DNA of 64,000 nt from Ceriagrion tenellum (taxonomy: Eukaryota > Arthropoda > Insecta > Odonata > Coenagrionidae), in NCBI GenBank assembly GCA_963169105.1, contig OY720632.1:60793136-60857135 (forward strand), read 5' to 3'. The notes under the pieces are model-generated. The model was not told the origin of the DNA. It saw only the letters and a list, made by a program, of their open reading frames with translations, and ran no database searches. Position 1 is the stretch's first letter. Each line of letters begins with the position of its first letter. This document shows positions 11,201-22,770 of this stretch, in pieces. The translations under genes were made by a program, and so were the position numbers.

Positions 11201-14200
11201 CCTTTTATCTAACGGTGGCAAATGAAAAATTCCAGATAACCTTCATCTTGTTGGACGTGTACTAAAGAGACTGGTCACCACAGTCCTGTAAATAAGTGTT
11301 CACAGTCGCCCCCATAGCCATTAACATTGTTAATACTAAGTCATAATGGGCTCATCGGGTCAACCGACAACTTGTAACTCTTTTCTAAATATCGCCACGT
11401 AGTATTAGCCCATATTTTCCAATCCCCAACTAGTTACTGCAAAAAAAGAAAATCCGTTGGTGCAATCACTCAGACTCTTTTGTTTGAAATTTGGTCACGT
11501 TTTTCAGACTTACGTCACCAAATCTGCAATACATCGCCCCACACGGCAAGCCTATAGTCGATCGTGATACAAGAACCGTGCTTTTATGCATAAGGGCAGT
11601 CGGAAAGAGAGTTAAGATTTTTTGGAGGAGGTTTTGTTGTCGCCATTGAGGTGTATGGGGAGGGCGGTTGCTGTGCTGTCCAATGCTAGAAGGTGAAACC
11701 AGTTCCGCCACCTTCGTTAACCGCTTTCGGACGAAAGCACTCATTTTGCGATTTTACCATGTTTCCCATCAACATGAACTACCTTCATCACATCAGGTGA
11801 ATCAAAATAACCAGTTGAGGCGACATTTCTTGATTTCAAGAGCGCATTCAACAAGTTTCCTCACGGAAAACAACTCATACAAACTGCAATCATGCGGAAT
11901 AAATGATAAAATATTGAATTGTATGCGGGACTTTCTCAGCGATCGCAAACACAAGGATTTATTGATGGTATTGGCTCTGATATGGCCGGAGTCACATCCT
12001 TTGTTTCAAAACGAAGCGTGATAAACCCTATTCCAAACGTCATTTTATATAAATGACCCAAGTTCTCGTGTTAGCAGTAAACAAAGATTATCTGCTGAGC
12101 ATACCGTCATCTACAGGAAAATTATCAAAGATGCGGATTAAGTTATTTGATTTGAATTCTCCTCACGTATTTTGTTTATTTAAGTTGAAAATCATGCGCA
12201 TTCTTGATGAAAACTATTGTAAAATTGAGTAGAATCCATGAGCACAATATATCTTTCAGGAGTTAATTGCCTTAAGGTAGTCCGAGCGAGATAGGTCCCT
12301 AGTCATAATAGAGAACATATTCCAATTATACGTTTTAATTTTACCAGCTGTAGGACACACCAATTAAATATTGCATTATTAATGGTGGAATAATATAGTT
12401 TTATATGACAGAAATTATAAGTAATTATATGAAAATATCTAAATAGGTCTTTAACTTGTCTCATTTTTTTCGCGCGGTGCGTTTGAAGCACCTTCAAAAC
12501 GGAAGGTTGTTTGTGATACCCAAGAACCTGAGGCGGAGACAATATGATTAATTTTCAAATATAGTTGAGAAAACATACAAGCTACATTATGCGGATTTTT
12601 TTACGACATCTAAGTGTTAGAAATACCTCATTTTGTAAATAATGTCTCTCTAAAGTGCATGCACGAAACGTTTCCCATGTAAAAGGGCTGGTATTTATTC
12701 GCAAATATCTTCGAAAGTAATGTGGCGAGGGGTAGAATTTTTGGTGTCATTAGAAGGGTGAGTTATTTTTATTTATAATGAGACCAATTTCATTGATTTC
12801 TAAGTAAACTGATATTTCGCTCGGACTACCTTAAATTTCAAACAGATGTTTGATATTATTGCTTCACATCCGCTAATTCATCCATTTCGTCGCGCTATCC
12901 ACAGGAAAGTATGGAGAGAGCAGGGTTAAAGAATATGGTTGTGCTCTCGGTTGTCAGACCTCATTTTGATGACGTACCGCCCTCTCCATCCACCTCAATG
13001 GTAGTCATCAGAGGATAAGAGGTCAGTCGGTTGGAATTTGTAAATGTCGTCCATATGGTTCCAAGGAAATAAATCGAGTTCTATGTCGACCAAAATGTCG
13101 GAATCGCGTTAAAAAGCTACATTCCACCATTAAAAAAAAGTATTCTTCCGGTTAAGGTACGTTTTTCTGAATATCAGGGAATCTACTCACGGTTTTCTAC
13201 ACTTTCCGGGGCCTATCTACCTCTATTATATTCTTTTTTGCCTCAGCATACGATCTGCCCTTCTTCATCTCAATGCCCATGAAACCTATTCTCTTTCTTC
13301 CCCTTCCCTTCTTAACCAACATCCTTCCTTCTATCACGTTCTTCAGCAACCCATCGCCCCTTATTATATTCTCCAGCCACCTACTCTGCCGGTCTCGAAT
13401 TTCATTCAAAAGTTTCCTTTCCTCGCCCACTATCTCCAGCAATTCCTAGTTAGTGTGTACCTCTCCGTCCACCTCACCTTCTCCATCCTTCTCCACACCC
13501 ACTTCTCAATTGCTTGCAGCCTATTCTCGTCTTCCTTTCTGAGGGTCCACGTTTCTGCACCATGCAACGCTACTCTCCAAATTAAGCTCTTCACCAGCCT
13601 CTTCTTCACATCCTGACCCAATATCCCCGTCATCAGCTCCCTTCTATTACTAAATGCCTCCTTAGTCAGCGCTATTCTCTTCCGTATGTCTTCGCTAATA
13701 TGTCCGTTGTCGACTAGCGTACTACCTAAGTGTGTTCTAGTTGATCGAGTTTGTGTCATCTAACTTATGGTCTCTTTTATTTCTATCAGAATGTTTGAAA
13801 TATTATCCATCAAAATAAGCCTAGGCAATTTTTTAATTTTTATGCAAACGTTCGAATTATTTTTTTACAACTTTGATTAGCTTCCTAGTCAGGCGGGTGC
13901 GGGATATAATAAAATAAATGCATCCGAGAGGAATTGCTAAATACGTAGCTAATCATTCGAAATCTTGACGATTAAATTCAATTGCTGGATTACAATGCCA
14001 TACCCGCCAGTTATTTCTGATTTTACTTATAAGTCACCATACATTTTTGCGGCTAGCTCTAACGAGTACCCGCATCTTGTTTCGATGTCATGTATTCTCT
14101 GAATGAGTACCCGATGGAGTTAAAAAGTTCTCACAGTATAACCTTTTTTCCTCAATGATCGCTCGCGGTCAAGGGTCTAAAACTATCGCCATTCAAGGTC

Positions 14201-17200
14201 TCGTCACGGCATCCGAGGGCGTCTTATCGATCACGGTCCATTTAAGGAGGTTTCTTTCTGAAGGGCATACGTCAGAAGAGACTTATCTCCATTGGGGATA
14301 GATTAAAACCAATTTCCCTTAGCAGCTCTTCGCAGAGACTTTTATTGAAATAAGCTCATTCATTTTCTTATTTCTAACACCTTCGAAAACACTCATTTTT
14401 CTGTATTGATTTACCAAAGGATTTAATACCGTAATTGTTTCATTTTCAGCTTTGTATTTATCACCGGGTCTCTTTTGAATCTATGCCAAAATCTTCTCAA
14501 TATAAAAGGCTCAATGTGGGTGTTTATATGCGTGGGTTCCCAATAAATACCATGACTTACTCTTGAATTAGGGGAATATTGTTACAGGAAAGTGTTCCCA
14601 AGCTACAAGGCCGTTTTACCCATTGATTGAGCCAATAATCTCATAGGATTCCACTCATATGACCTTAAACCACGTTCAAATTCAACGATGCTTCAGGATA
14701 AAAAAGCCGCCGTCTAGAAATGTAATTGAAAATCAATAATGTGAATTCGGATTTATTTCTGTCAACTCAATTACTTAAGGGAATCGTTTTAATTTATTCC
14801 CAGCATAAACCGTCTTACAATTGAACCTTGTATCTCTTTGACAATATAAACAACAGCGGTAAACAAATCTTGTAGCAGTAGGTATTCGAACACCAGGTAA
14901 GATGATGAATAACAGCGAACAGGTATTGCAAAAGGTCGAAAAATAAAATGTTAAGAGAGATTTTCTCTATCCATTTCTGCATTATTCATTTGGATAGTGG
15001 CAAGAAAAATTTATGAGCCGTTCTGTTTGGAAACATATCTCTCTTACTTCAGTATTACTTCCGCCATATTTAAAAATGCATGTTAGAAATTAATTTAGGA
15101 ATAGTATCGCCTGAGGAACCTTCAACCATACGTCATTAAAGTTTTTCAAATAGTATTAGTCATACCCACTGCCTTACAGCCTCAAGCAAGCGTGAAAATC
15201 ACTGGACGCTCATGGCTGTTTTGAAGAAGCGCGTGGATTTCCGTCTCATCTTATTGAGGAAATGGACTGAATCCTTCTGTCCTAGTTTCATGAAGTTGTG
15301 GCGCATCAGATACGTTTTGTATTGAGTTTGAGGCTCCATCTTTTTTTAACACGTTTCATTTTCAATATACTTCCTGCATCTCCGCAAATGTTACGAATGT
15401 ACTCGTTCCACAGTAGGTCTGAATTGATGAATATTTCCTGACCCCATCTGGTGACATTTTGGAAGTTAATAGTGCTATTATTATTACAGTACACTCAAGT
15501 AATCATCATTGGTCGTTTAAAACTAAGTTTAGTTGACTGCAGCCCTCCACCCTTCCCATTCTAATGCTACTTCCCTTACCTCCTGGTATCTCTTCCTATG
15601 TACTTTCCTCTTTATTTGGTCCATGAACTTATTCCTGGGCCTTCCTCTGGGGAATTCTCCCCTCCATTTTACCTTCAATTATGTTCTTCTGAAACCCATT
15701 GTGTCTCAGGGTGTGTCTGATCCACCTGGTTAATGTTTTCTATATGGTGTTCCATATGGTCTTTTCCTCTTCTACACTTCTATACACTTCATCATTTCTT
15801 TATTTGTCCGTCTATTTTATCGTCTGCATCCTCCTCCAACACCAGGTTTCGAAGGCTTCCACCTTTTTCCGGTCAGCTTTTCCAATGGTCCATGCTTCTG
15901 ATCGATAGAGTGCTTTGCTCCTCACGAAGGCTTTCACATACTGTTTCCTGGTTTTTAGTCCTATATTCTTTGAGCACAGCAGTTGTCTTTTTCGCATGAA
16001 CGCCTTCTTAGCTTGGGCTATTCTCCGCTTGATGTCCGTTGTACTTCTTCCGTCCCACTTGATGGTACCTCCGAGATAGGTGAAGGAATCCACTTGCTCT
16101 AATTTCTCTCTTCTCAGGGTGACTTCTGCATTCAGCTTATCTCTACGGCATACTAGGATTTTAGTCTTCGTCTTATTTGTTTTCATGTTTTATTCTTGTG
16201 GAACATGGTCCATTACGTTTAGTGACCTATTAAGGTCGTAGCGATTTCCAGCTGTGACTGCGATATCATCTGCGAAGCGTAGCATGTTCATTTCTTCTCC
16301 GTCTATCTTTATTCCGCTCAGTCCAATTTCTTGTGCTTCTCTTACGGCCTCCTCCAAGTACATATTTATCAGTGCTTGGGAGAGGTTGCAACCTTGTCCT
16401 ACTCCTTCGTTAACTTTAGCTTCTATCTGACTTCCATCTCTCATTCGCATAACACTCAAGATTTGACAAATTTTAATTGCCACGTTGGATATAAGGAATA
16501 ATAATTCCAACCTAATGCTGCCTATAATCGGATTCTTTCATTTCAAAATATATTACTTTGTGGTGCTTCTTTGGTCAATGACAAACACAATGAAAACCAA
16601 CCTTATTTCGGTTGTGAGGTAAAATGAATGGTAAAAGTAAAGGGGAGAAAGACTTTTAAATTGTTAAAATTTTTGTAATCCTTTCATTCGTCGGGATTAT
16701 ATTTCAAATAGTTTGTAAAAAGTTTAGCGCCATGTGTCATATAACTTATTTACTTATTGTTTGACATTTCAGGCAACAAGAAAACAAACACTTCCTATGA
16801 CACACTCACATTCCATCCAAAATGTGGAACAAATGCGGCAATCAGCAATGACGGGAAATCAGTGAGTAAGATAAGGTAAGGGCGCACCGTTAAATTACTA
16901 AAAACGTGATTAAACTGCTTGAACAGGATTTGAACTATAAAAGGTGACTCTATTTAGTACACTACGTTTTTTTTATTAAAATTGAACTCTTCTGTGGATT
17001 TTTATTTTATCTTGGATTATCGTTTACATATCATGAATCCATTTTGTTCTAGTGACAGTGTACCTTTGAATGGAGTGGTTCTCACCCACAGACCTCTCAG
17101 ACGAAACGAACTCTTTGAAATTCGTCTGGACAGAAAAATAAGCTTATATTCATACAGCTTGGGTATTGGAATTACGACTTTCACGCCAGACAATATCCAA

Positions 17201-18710
17201 GTGCCAGATCACATGTATAACAAAAAGTAAGTTTCCAATTTCTCATTTCCAAGCATAATTTTTAGGTATCTCATGACTTATCCATCAATAATAAAGATTA
17301 TAATCCAATACCCATAAAACAGATAATCCTTCTCAATAATTGCTAGCCCATATCTGGGAGGATATTAGTTTGCATGATGAAGCGCAGATATTCATGTTCG
17401 AGCACATTTTATCTTGTGACAAGATAGGAACTACTGTCTTCCACAATATAGCTTCTATTTAATAGTTGTCCTGCTACCTCAAGGAAGACAACTTTTTGAT
17501 GATTATCTTGCAATTCCTTGTAAACAACCTACATCCCTAGGTTTCGAACGGCATCTTAACTCATGACGTTCTGTGGTTTGGCTCAATATATAATAAGTAC
17601 ATATTCTGAACGAATTTTGGAAAACATTGGAGTCAAAAAAAAGCTTCTCATGAAAAAAACTATTAGAAATTTATTTAAACATAAGTAAATTATTTCGTTT
17701 TGGTGAAATGATGGAATTTTAGAGCTTTGGGACATAATTTTCGGTTTTGTTGAGTAATAAGCTCACACTGAAAATTTTTAAATTTTTAATGAAATAAAGG
17801 AGCAATTCTCATTCAGAAAAGAAAGAAAATATAGGAATATAATTTTTATAGAGGTGAATATGTCTATTCTAATCTTTTATAATCCATTTATACAATAGAG
17901 ATGTCCTGAATCTGTAGCAATTTTTCGTTAGTTCTCGAATTGAGTAAACGCAACGTTAATATATGACTAATACTTTTTCAGATCTGGAAACTGGATGTAT
18001 TACCATCAGCATTCTTACAAGGATGGAGCAGCTTTAAAAGCAAATTATGGAAAAGACATAAATACCTTGGTGGTATGACTTTTATGTTTCACCCAAATAT
18101 GATGCTGAAAGTATGTTTTGGACCATTTTGGCATTATCAAGGAATCAAAAAGAAATAAATACGCAATAAGGTCGAAAGAAGCGTGAATAAATTCCATGAG
18201 CATCAATGTCATCATAAAAAACAGGGTCTTTCTCTACATTAAAAAAGGAAAACCAAAGTGATCAATTATTAATACTGCATTATTTTTGTGATTGAAATAG
18301 GCAAAAAGGAAGCAAAAAAATATTTCCCTGTACACCATAAAAATTACGTTAAAAATTCAGCTTGAAATACAATCGGATGGTAACAATTTATAATCATTGA
18401 GTCAAGGCAAATACTAAAAATACCTCAAAGAACAACCTGTAGATTTATTTGATGGATACTCTCGTATATGAATAAATTTACGCTAAAATACTCATCCCAA
18501 TATATGTTTCAATCTTTGATTTTCTTCTCTCTTTATTTTCAGGTTGGAGAGCGCGTGGGTGCGATGGTGAATAACTTCGGAGTGTTGCATTATTTCGTCA
18601 ACGGCATTGACCAGGGTCCAGCGGGATCGAACGTTCCATTAATGGTTTATGGAGTTGCCGAGCTGTACTACAATTCAGCCACAGTGTCAATTATTGATCC
18701 ATCATCTTAA
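4937..18710 (+). CDS. Secreted single-NHR-domain protein, five exons, complete
   Basis: Exons 4937-5210, 16773-16875, 17053-17226, 17982-18072 and 18543-18710 have GT-AG borders and join in frame (810 nt, 269 residues plus stop). Residues 1-20 form a typical signal peptide (MAHFKVLSLFLLIVHGAVSA). Residues 21-100 are an unrecognised segment with Cys27 and Cys78. From about residue 102 to the end there is an NHR domain: FHPKCGTN, SNDG, LTHRPLRRNELFEIRLD, LGIGITTFTPD, SGNWMYY, and HYFVNGIDQGPAGSN near the end. No RING or SOCS domain follows, unlike Neuralized ligases. A signal peptide on an NHR protein is unusual because known NHR domains work in the cytoplasm. A paralogue lies upstream (291-458). 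Family assignment is firm; function is unknown. Confidence 0.85.
5240..8690. other. First part of NHR gene intron 1, no gene recognised
   Basis: AT-rich intron sequence. Short open frames show no recognisable motif, codon pattern or splice context. The rest of the 11.6 kb intron, to 16772, holds the mobile elements listed separately. Confidence 0.5.
8791..9622. mobile_element. Non-autonomous hAT-like DNA element with 8-bp target duplication
   Basis: The ends are inverted repeats: TAGGGATTGGAAA at 8791 and TTTCCAATCCCTA ending at 9622, with subterminal ATCGATTTTCGATT-type repeats on both sides. GGCTCACC flanks it at 8783-8790 and again at 9623-9630. An exact 8-bp duplication and TAGGGATTGG-like ends fit the hAT superfamily. 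At 832 bp with no transposase frame, it needs a transposase in trans. The exact duplication suggests a relatively young insertion. Confidence 0.85.
9730..10930 (+). mobile_element. LINE fragment, Jockey/CR1-like reverse transcriptase, broken
   Basis: About 9760-9870 encodes LALFLHDILKSGESKKQVDA and FLDFKEAFDKVPN, the RT block with the first catalytic Asp (FLDFxKAFD). A frameshift follows, and later a decayed PQGS motif. The 3' part matches the copies at 20.4-21.6 and 49.7-50.15 kb. It ends in GTAGATGTAGATG repeats after a strong GC hairpin at 10866-10897 (arms CATCCGGCGAGCC). Many stops; dead copy. Confidence 0.75.
10970..11740. other. Intron sequence, nothing recognised
   Basis: Intron 1 sequence between two LINE fragments. 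A 92-codon minus-strand frame at 11466-11744 has no recognisable domain and was not called. Confidence 0.4.
11780..12145 (+). mobile_element. LINE fragment, same family as 9730-10930
   Basis: Carries a decayed DFKSAFNKF-like RT block, then LNCMRDFLSDRKHK, which corresponds to the ILNWIREFLSDRKIK region of the related copies. It stops before the FADD motif. Short dead fragment. Confidence 0.65.
12276..12830. mobile_element. TTAA-flanked non-autonomous DNA element (piggyBac-like)
   Basis: Inverted ends GGTAGTCCGAGCGA (12276) and TCGCTCGGACTACC (to 12830) are bordered on both sides by TTAA (12272-12275 and 12831-12834). A TTAA target is the hallmark of piggyBac-type transposition. The interior has no transposase. 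Part of the interior recurs at 52963-53185. Confidence 0.75.
13197..13760 (-). mobile_element. RTE-like LINE, C-terminal fragment
   Basis: Two minus-strand frames separated by one frameshift encode a typical LINE end: KRLVKSLIWRVALHGAETWT, NRLQAIEKWVWRRMEKV, then RQSRWLENIIRGDGLLKNVI and a basic GRGRKR tail. Catalytic RT blocks are missing. Confidence 0.75.
13761..15530. other. Intron sequence, nothing recognised
   Basis: Intron 1 of the NHR gene between two RTE-like fragments. No coding signal or repeat structure stood out. Confidence 0.4.
15535..16510 (-). mobile_element. RTE-like LINE fragment with FADD motif
   Basis: Minus strand 16510-16190 encodes NEGVGQGCNLSQALINMYLE and MLRFADDIAVTAG (the FADD catalytic motif). 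After a break, 16186-15812 encodes VDSFTYLGGTIKWDGR, RIAQAKKAFMRKRQLL and VEAFETWCWRRM. A third decayed part continues to about 15540. The 58150-58610 copy belongs to the same family. Several frame breaks; inactive. Confidence 0.8.
16773..16875 (+). CDS. NHR gene exon 2: start of the NHR domain
   Basis: It follows TTTCAG and completes the glycine codon, then encodes NKKTNTSYDTLTFHPKCG and SNDGKSVSKIR. An earlier perfect donor (GTGAGT at 16862) would leave phase 0, and exon 3 would then open with TGA, so the donor at 16876 (GTAAGG) is the coding choice. N-T-S at residue 97 is a possible N-glycosylation site. Confidence 0.8.
17053..17226 (+). CDS. NHR gene exon 3: NHR core
   Basis: Acceptor TTCTAG and donor GTAAGT bound 174 nt. 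It encodes NGVVLTHRPLRRNELFEIRL and LGIGITTFTPDNIQVPDHMY, which match the central strands of NHR domains (rPLrpgElFEvri; leiGvTt.sP). This is the most diagnostic exon. Confidence 0.85.
17982..18072 (+). CDS. NHR gene exon 4
   Basis: Acceptor TTTTTCAG and donor GTATGA. It encodes SGNWMYYHQHSYKDGAAL and ANYGKDINTLV, the SGtWmm...ng...k..YG..ld.L part of the NHR domain. It ends in phase 0, matching the phase-0 start of exon 5. Confidence 0.85.
18543..18710 (+). CDS. NHR gene exon 5 with stop codon
   Basis: Acceptor TTTTCAG is followed by VGERVGAMVNNFGVLHYFVN and ends IIDPSS-TAA. It is the paralogue of the exon at 291-458, with the same length and phase. Confidence 0.9.
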   Translation, partial: VGERVGAMVNNFGVLHYFVNGIDQGPAGSNVPLMVYGVAELYYNSATVSIIDPSS

Positions 18711-20430
18711 TCTCGTGAAAGTTTTTATTTTCTTTCTGACATTCTTCCTCCTCTAATGCTTTTATTGTATTTTATTTCATAATTTTATGGCTTAAAATAC
18801 ATTTAGAAATATAAGAATTTTGAAAAGAATACACCCCTATTTTCATTGCAACTATCCTCCATATCTCGTAAAATTAAAATGTACTGGCACTGTCGAGTTC
18901 CTCAACGAAATCATATTTTAGACATGATTTCGTCGAGGAAATAGAATAGCATCAAAGAAATAATTCGATTAAACACACTGAATATGCTAGTTTTTGGGTA
19001 ATTCGGGGAAGAACGAATTGAAAAGTCAAAACAAATGTTTATCCCATAAAACAGAGCTGTTTTTAGAAAGGACAAATGTGCAGTTACAGAAAGTTACACA
19101 GTTGTGTAAAAAATGCGCAAAGAGTTGAAAGTTAGTGTCGGGTTAAGAATTTGCGAAAGATTGGATACAAGTTGCTGTGAAAATAATATTCCCTAAAAAT
19201 GCAAAGCTTTTTAAGAGAAGCAGAATCAAAATGAACCGATAAAATTTCAGACTTTGCAAAAACGTGCTTTGAACGAAACTTTTCTGAATTTGTTTATCAT
19301 TAGCTAGCTTTCGACCTAAGCACCTACTCATTTTATTTATGAAGCTACTTTATCCATGTGTATATGAAGAAAAAAATCCAGATTTTGATGTAAGAGAAAA
19401 ACTAAAATCATTCGCAAAACTTAAAAAAACATCAAAATGGTAAAAAGAATATAAGTACGGTACAAGAAGTCATGCTAAAATACCTAATTGAATGTAATAA
19501 CTTAATCGGAATAGCCACAGATCTATAATTGGAAAAGACAGGGAAGCTTTGTCATGTTGAAAAACAAGAAATATATAGCTGAGAATTATAATACATGATG
19601 GCATGATTCACTAGGAAAGTCAGAGTTCCATCATAGTTGACAATTGAAATACGATGAATTTTGATGAAAATGTATAAATGAAATTATATACAAATCCCCA
19701 TTCAGCCAACGTGAATTCCGGGAACCTCCCAATGACGACGAATCTGAATAATCAGATTGGGTTTATTGTTTCGTGGATCGATTCCTATCAAAAGGAAAAA
19801 TTATGAAAAGACGTAATGAAATTAAGTAGTAGTGAAACTGCTCAAGGATGTTAAGTAACAACTTGTTCCGGCATTTAAGGAGGATCTGTAAAATGGGATT
19901 TGTAATAGATATTACTAGATTATAGAAAAATTCTTGAATATTTGGGCCGTAATATATTTTACTCACAGCCAACGTTTCGCCAAGTATTTTGGTTTCTTCA
20001 GGGCTTTGAAACACAAAACAAGGAGACATACATCAGCTAATTGCTCAAATAATATCAGTACAAAACTGAGGAATCGTAAATTTCCCTACCATTGAGCTTA
20101 ATGTTGAACAGTAACAAAGTACATAACAACTCAAAACAACCAATTATGAAAGTAAATTGTAAATGGTTTAAGCTCGTTCCGTACGCTCATTACACATTTT
20201 AAGTACCTACTTGGCTTTCGGAGCCCGAGTTTCTTTATGAGATTGAACGGTAAGGTGCAATAGAGCGTGCTATGCTACCAGGATCGGCAGTACCCGCGTC
20301 GTCTACAAATTTCCATTGAAGTGAACTCAGTCAGTTTAGGCACATTCTATAAGGTATGCTACAACAGATAACAGAGTTGACGAAATACTCCAGGCTGATT
20401 TCCATTGTATTAATTGAGCCAGGATCACTT
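18711..20430. other. 3' flank of the NHR gene, no gene recognised
   Basis: AT-rich sequence. It contains a hairpin at 18898-18941 (TTCCTCAACGAAATCAT against ATGATTTCGTCGAGGAA) and a hammerhead-like core at 19974-20001. No calcium-channel exon was found here on the minus strand. Confidence 0.4.
19974..20001 (-). ncRNA. Hammerhead-like core
   Basis: Minus strand reads CTGAAGA, AACCAAAATACTTGGC, GAAACGTTGGC. Both invariant strands are intact and CCAA/TTGG can form helix II with a 5-base loop. No Penelope coding remnant was seen beside it. Activity is untested. Confidence 0.4.
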
Positions 20431-21615
20431 AATCAGTGACTACCTTGAGAGCCAGAATTATGAGCCCTGCAAGCCATCACATGATGCGTGACACTGACAG
20501 ACGATGGCGAGCAACAGAATTGGAAACCTTACACAGCGAGAGAAACTGTATTGGAAAATTTACATGGCGAGCCGTTACAATAATCAAAATAGCAACACGT
20601 ACAGTAGTTATTGATGGTTTTAGCTCTGATCTGGTCGAAGTCACATCCGATGTTCCTCAAGGAATCGTGATCTGCCCTCTTTTATTTATTGGTTATATGA
20701 ATGACCTAAGTTCTCGAGTTAGCAGTAAATTCAGATTATTTGCTGACGATACAGTTGTCTACTAAGCCAAGACGCGGACTTTGAAGTTCTGTCATCGGAC
20801 CTTAACAACATTCATTCGTGGTGCCAGGAGTGGGGGTTAGAATTTAATATTAGTAAATGCACCACAGTTCACTTCCTCCCAAAGTCATCACACAATTGCC
20901 ATACCTATGCAGTGGTGGAGTAAACATAAAATCTTCAGGTACAGTAAAATATCTTGGAGTTACCTTAACTTCAGATATATCTTGGGGAACACACATACAA
21001 AACATATGCGGCACAGCATTAAAGAAACTAGGTTTTTTTTAAGCGTATAGGAAGGGCCTCGGATGGCAAAGTAAAAGAGAGATGCTACTTCGCTCTGGTT
21101 AGGCCACACCTCGAATACGCCGCGAGCCTTTGAGACCCTGATCATAAAGATTTAACCAAAGAAATTAATAAAATACAAAGAAAAGCTGCACGCTTCGTTA
21201 AATACTGATACCAGCAAACATATAGTGCTTCACAACTTTTAGAAGGAATAGGATGGGAGCCCCTAGAGACTCGGAGGCTACACGTTAGGCTTGGCTTGCT
21301 TGAAAAATTCAGAACTGGTGTGCTTCAGAGCGACACAAGAGAATATTACCATGACGCCCCACTACATTTCTAGGTCTGACAGAAGCGATAAAATAAGAGA
21401 AATACATTGTCGAATAGATAGGTGCAAAAACTCGTTCTTTTCGCGAGCAATAAGCGACCACAATAAAAACTGAGCTCCACTAAATACACTCTCATAATAA
21501 ACGTCACCATTTCACCTCCCAAAACCTTACTTATTTACACGGCTGGTGACCTAACACCCAGTGCGACACGCCCATGCGGCGGCTCGCATAGTCGTACGTA
21601 GATGTCGATGTAGAA
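20430..21615 (+). mobile_element. LINE fragment, Jockey/CR1-like, with FADD motif
   Basis: Encodes VTSDVPQGIVICPLLFIGYM and SKFRLFADDTVVY (RT blocks with PQG and the catalytic FADD). After a stop come further LINE parts such as VKYLGVTLTSDISWGTHIQN. The 3' half matches 9730-10930 and 49700-50155, including the GTAGATGTCGATGTAGA tail. Frame breaks make it inactive. Confidence 0.8.
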
Positions 21616-22453
21616 TGATCAATTTGAAAATTAAAGATAAATGCGAATGGTACTCAATCCTATATATGGAAGCAATTGTCATAAATGAGGTGGCACAAAA
21701 ACTTGAGCAGCCCATACACGGTGGAGCATGCTCGGCGAGCTTGGTGGTGAAAGTAGTTGGTTGCCTTGTTCGGCGAGCATGCTCATAACTCTTTTGAGCA
21801 TGGTACGTATTTACATATTTTTTTAAAATTTCCTATTCCTTTGCTAGCTTTGAAAATAAATTTTTGGAAAAACCAAAATACGATGACGATATAACTCATA
21901 CTATTATCTTAACTCTAAAAAGGCCATAAAAATTATCTTGTGGATCAAGTTGTGATTTTTTCAAGATGTGAACATTTCACGTATATCTCAATAAATAGCT
22001 AGTTTCGACTTGAGTTGGCAAACTTTCTCCATTTATACGTCACATTCGTAGCGGACTCCATTTTAAGTAAGCGATTTCCATTCGTCCGACCGAACAGCTG
22101 AGATATAATCGCTTCCACGACTAGGATGGCAGTTACTCCGTCCAAGTATCGAACTCCAGCACTATCGATGGCGAACTCGTATAAGAATGGATGAGATACA
22201 CGCCCAGTGGACCTTTCATGCCGACTCGTACAGAAGAAAACCGGTGTATTAAATCACCGATATAGGTCCAGGACACTCCCGTTGTGCGTACGGCCACGTT
22301 TCTCGGATCGGTCAATAAACATACGCGCATAAAAGTGCCTAATGCGTTAATATTCAATTCATTGATTGCCGTCACATAATAACCGTGATCAGTAACCATG
22401 ATCAATATGATCCCATATCATCACTCGTTTTAATGAGAAGCATTCGTGCTCTG
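21616..22453. other. No gene recognised
   Basis: A 90-codon minus-strand frame at 22133-22405 shows no similarity to Cav3 domain III and no usable splice context, so it was not called. Confidence 0.4.
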
Positions 22454-22634
22454 GGGGTCTATTCTGTATATCCTCGGAATTTCCGAGTCTCGACCGTGAC
22501 GAAATTTTGACGTCAGGGCCACGTAAAATTCAAAGGGGAGCATTCGAAAGTTGAGATTTTTCGGGGAATTCGACGTCACATCCACGGATTTACCGAGGTT
22601 CGACCGCGTCGATTCCTTACTGAATAAGGCCCCT
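22454..22634. mobile_element. Degenerate inverted-repeat element (MITE-like)
   Basis: The left end GGGGTCTATTCTGTA is mirrored imperfectly by TTACTGAATAAGGCCCC at the right, with further imperfect pairing inside. It sits about 140 bases beyond the donor site of the calcium-channel linker exon. Confidence 0.4.
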
Positions 22635-22770
22635 GGTCTGAGGATCATGGCCGCGCGCGCTGATTTCCGGCTTCAGCTTTCAATTTCTACCGCTTGGGGG
22701 AGCCTGGCGCCACTCCTTTGGTCTAGACCGAAACACGGCCGCAGAAAATCATGAAAGACGTGTCACTCAC

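Noticed and set aside
16862..16867. GTGAGT as donor for NHR exon 2
   Set aside because: A perfect donor, but using it would make the next exon open with a stop codon; the donor at 16876 keeps the NHR domain intact.
22133..22405. 90-codon minus-strand frame as a possible channel domain III exon
   Set aside because: No resemblance to Cav3 domain III helices, and it lacks a phase-1 acceptor in a convincing context.
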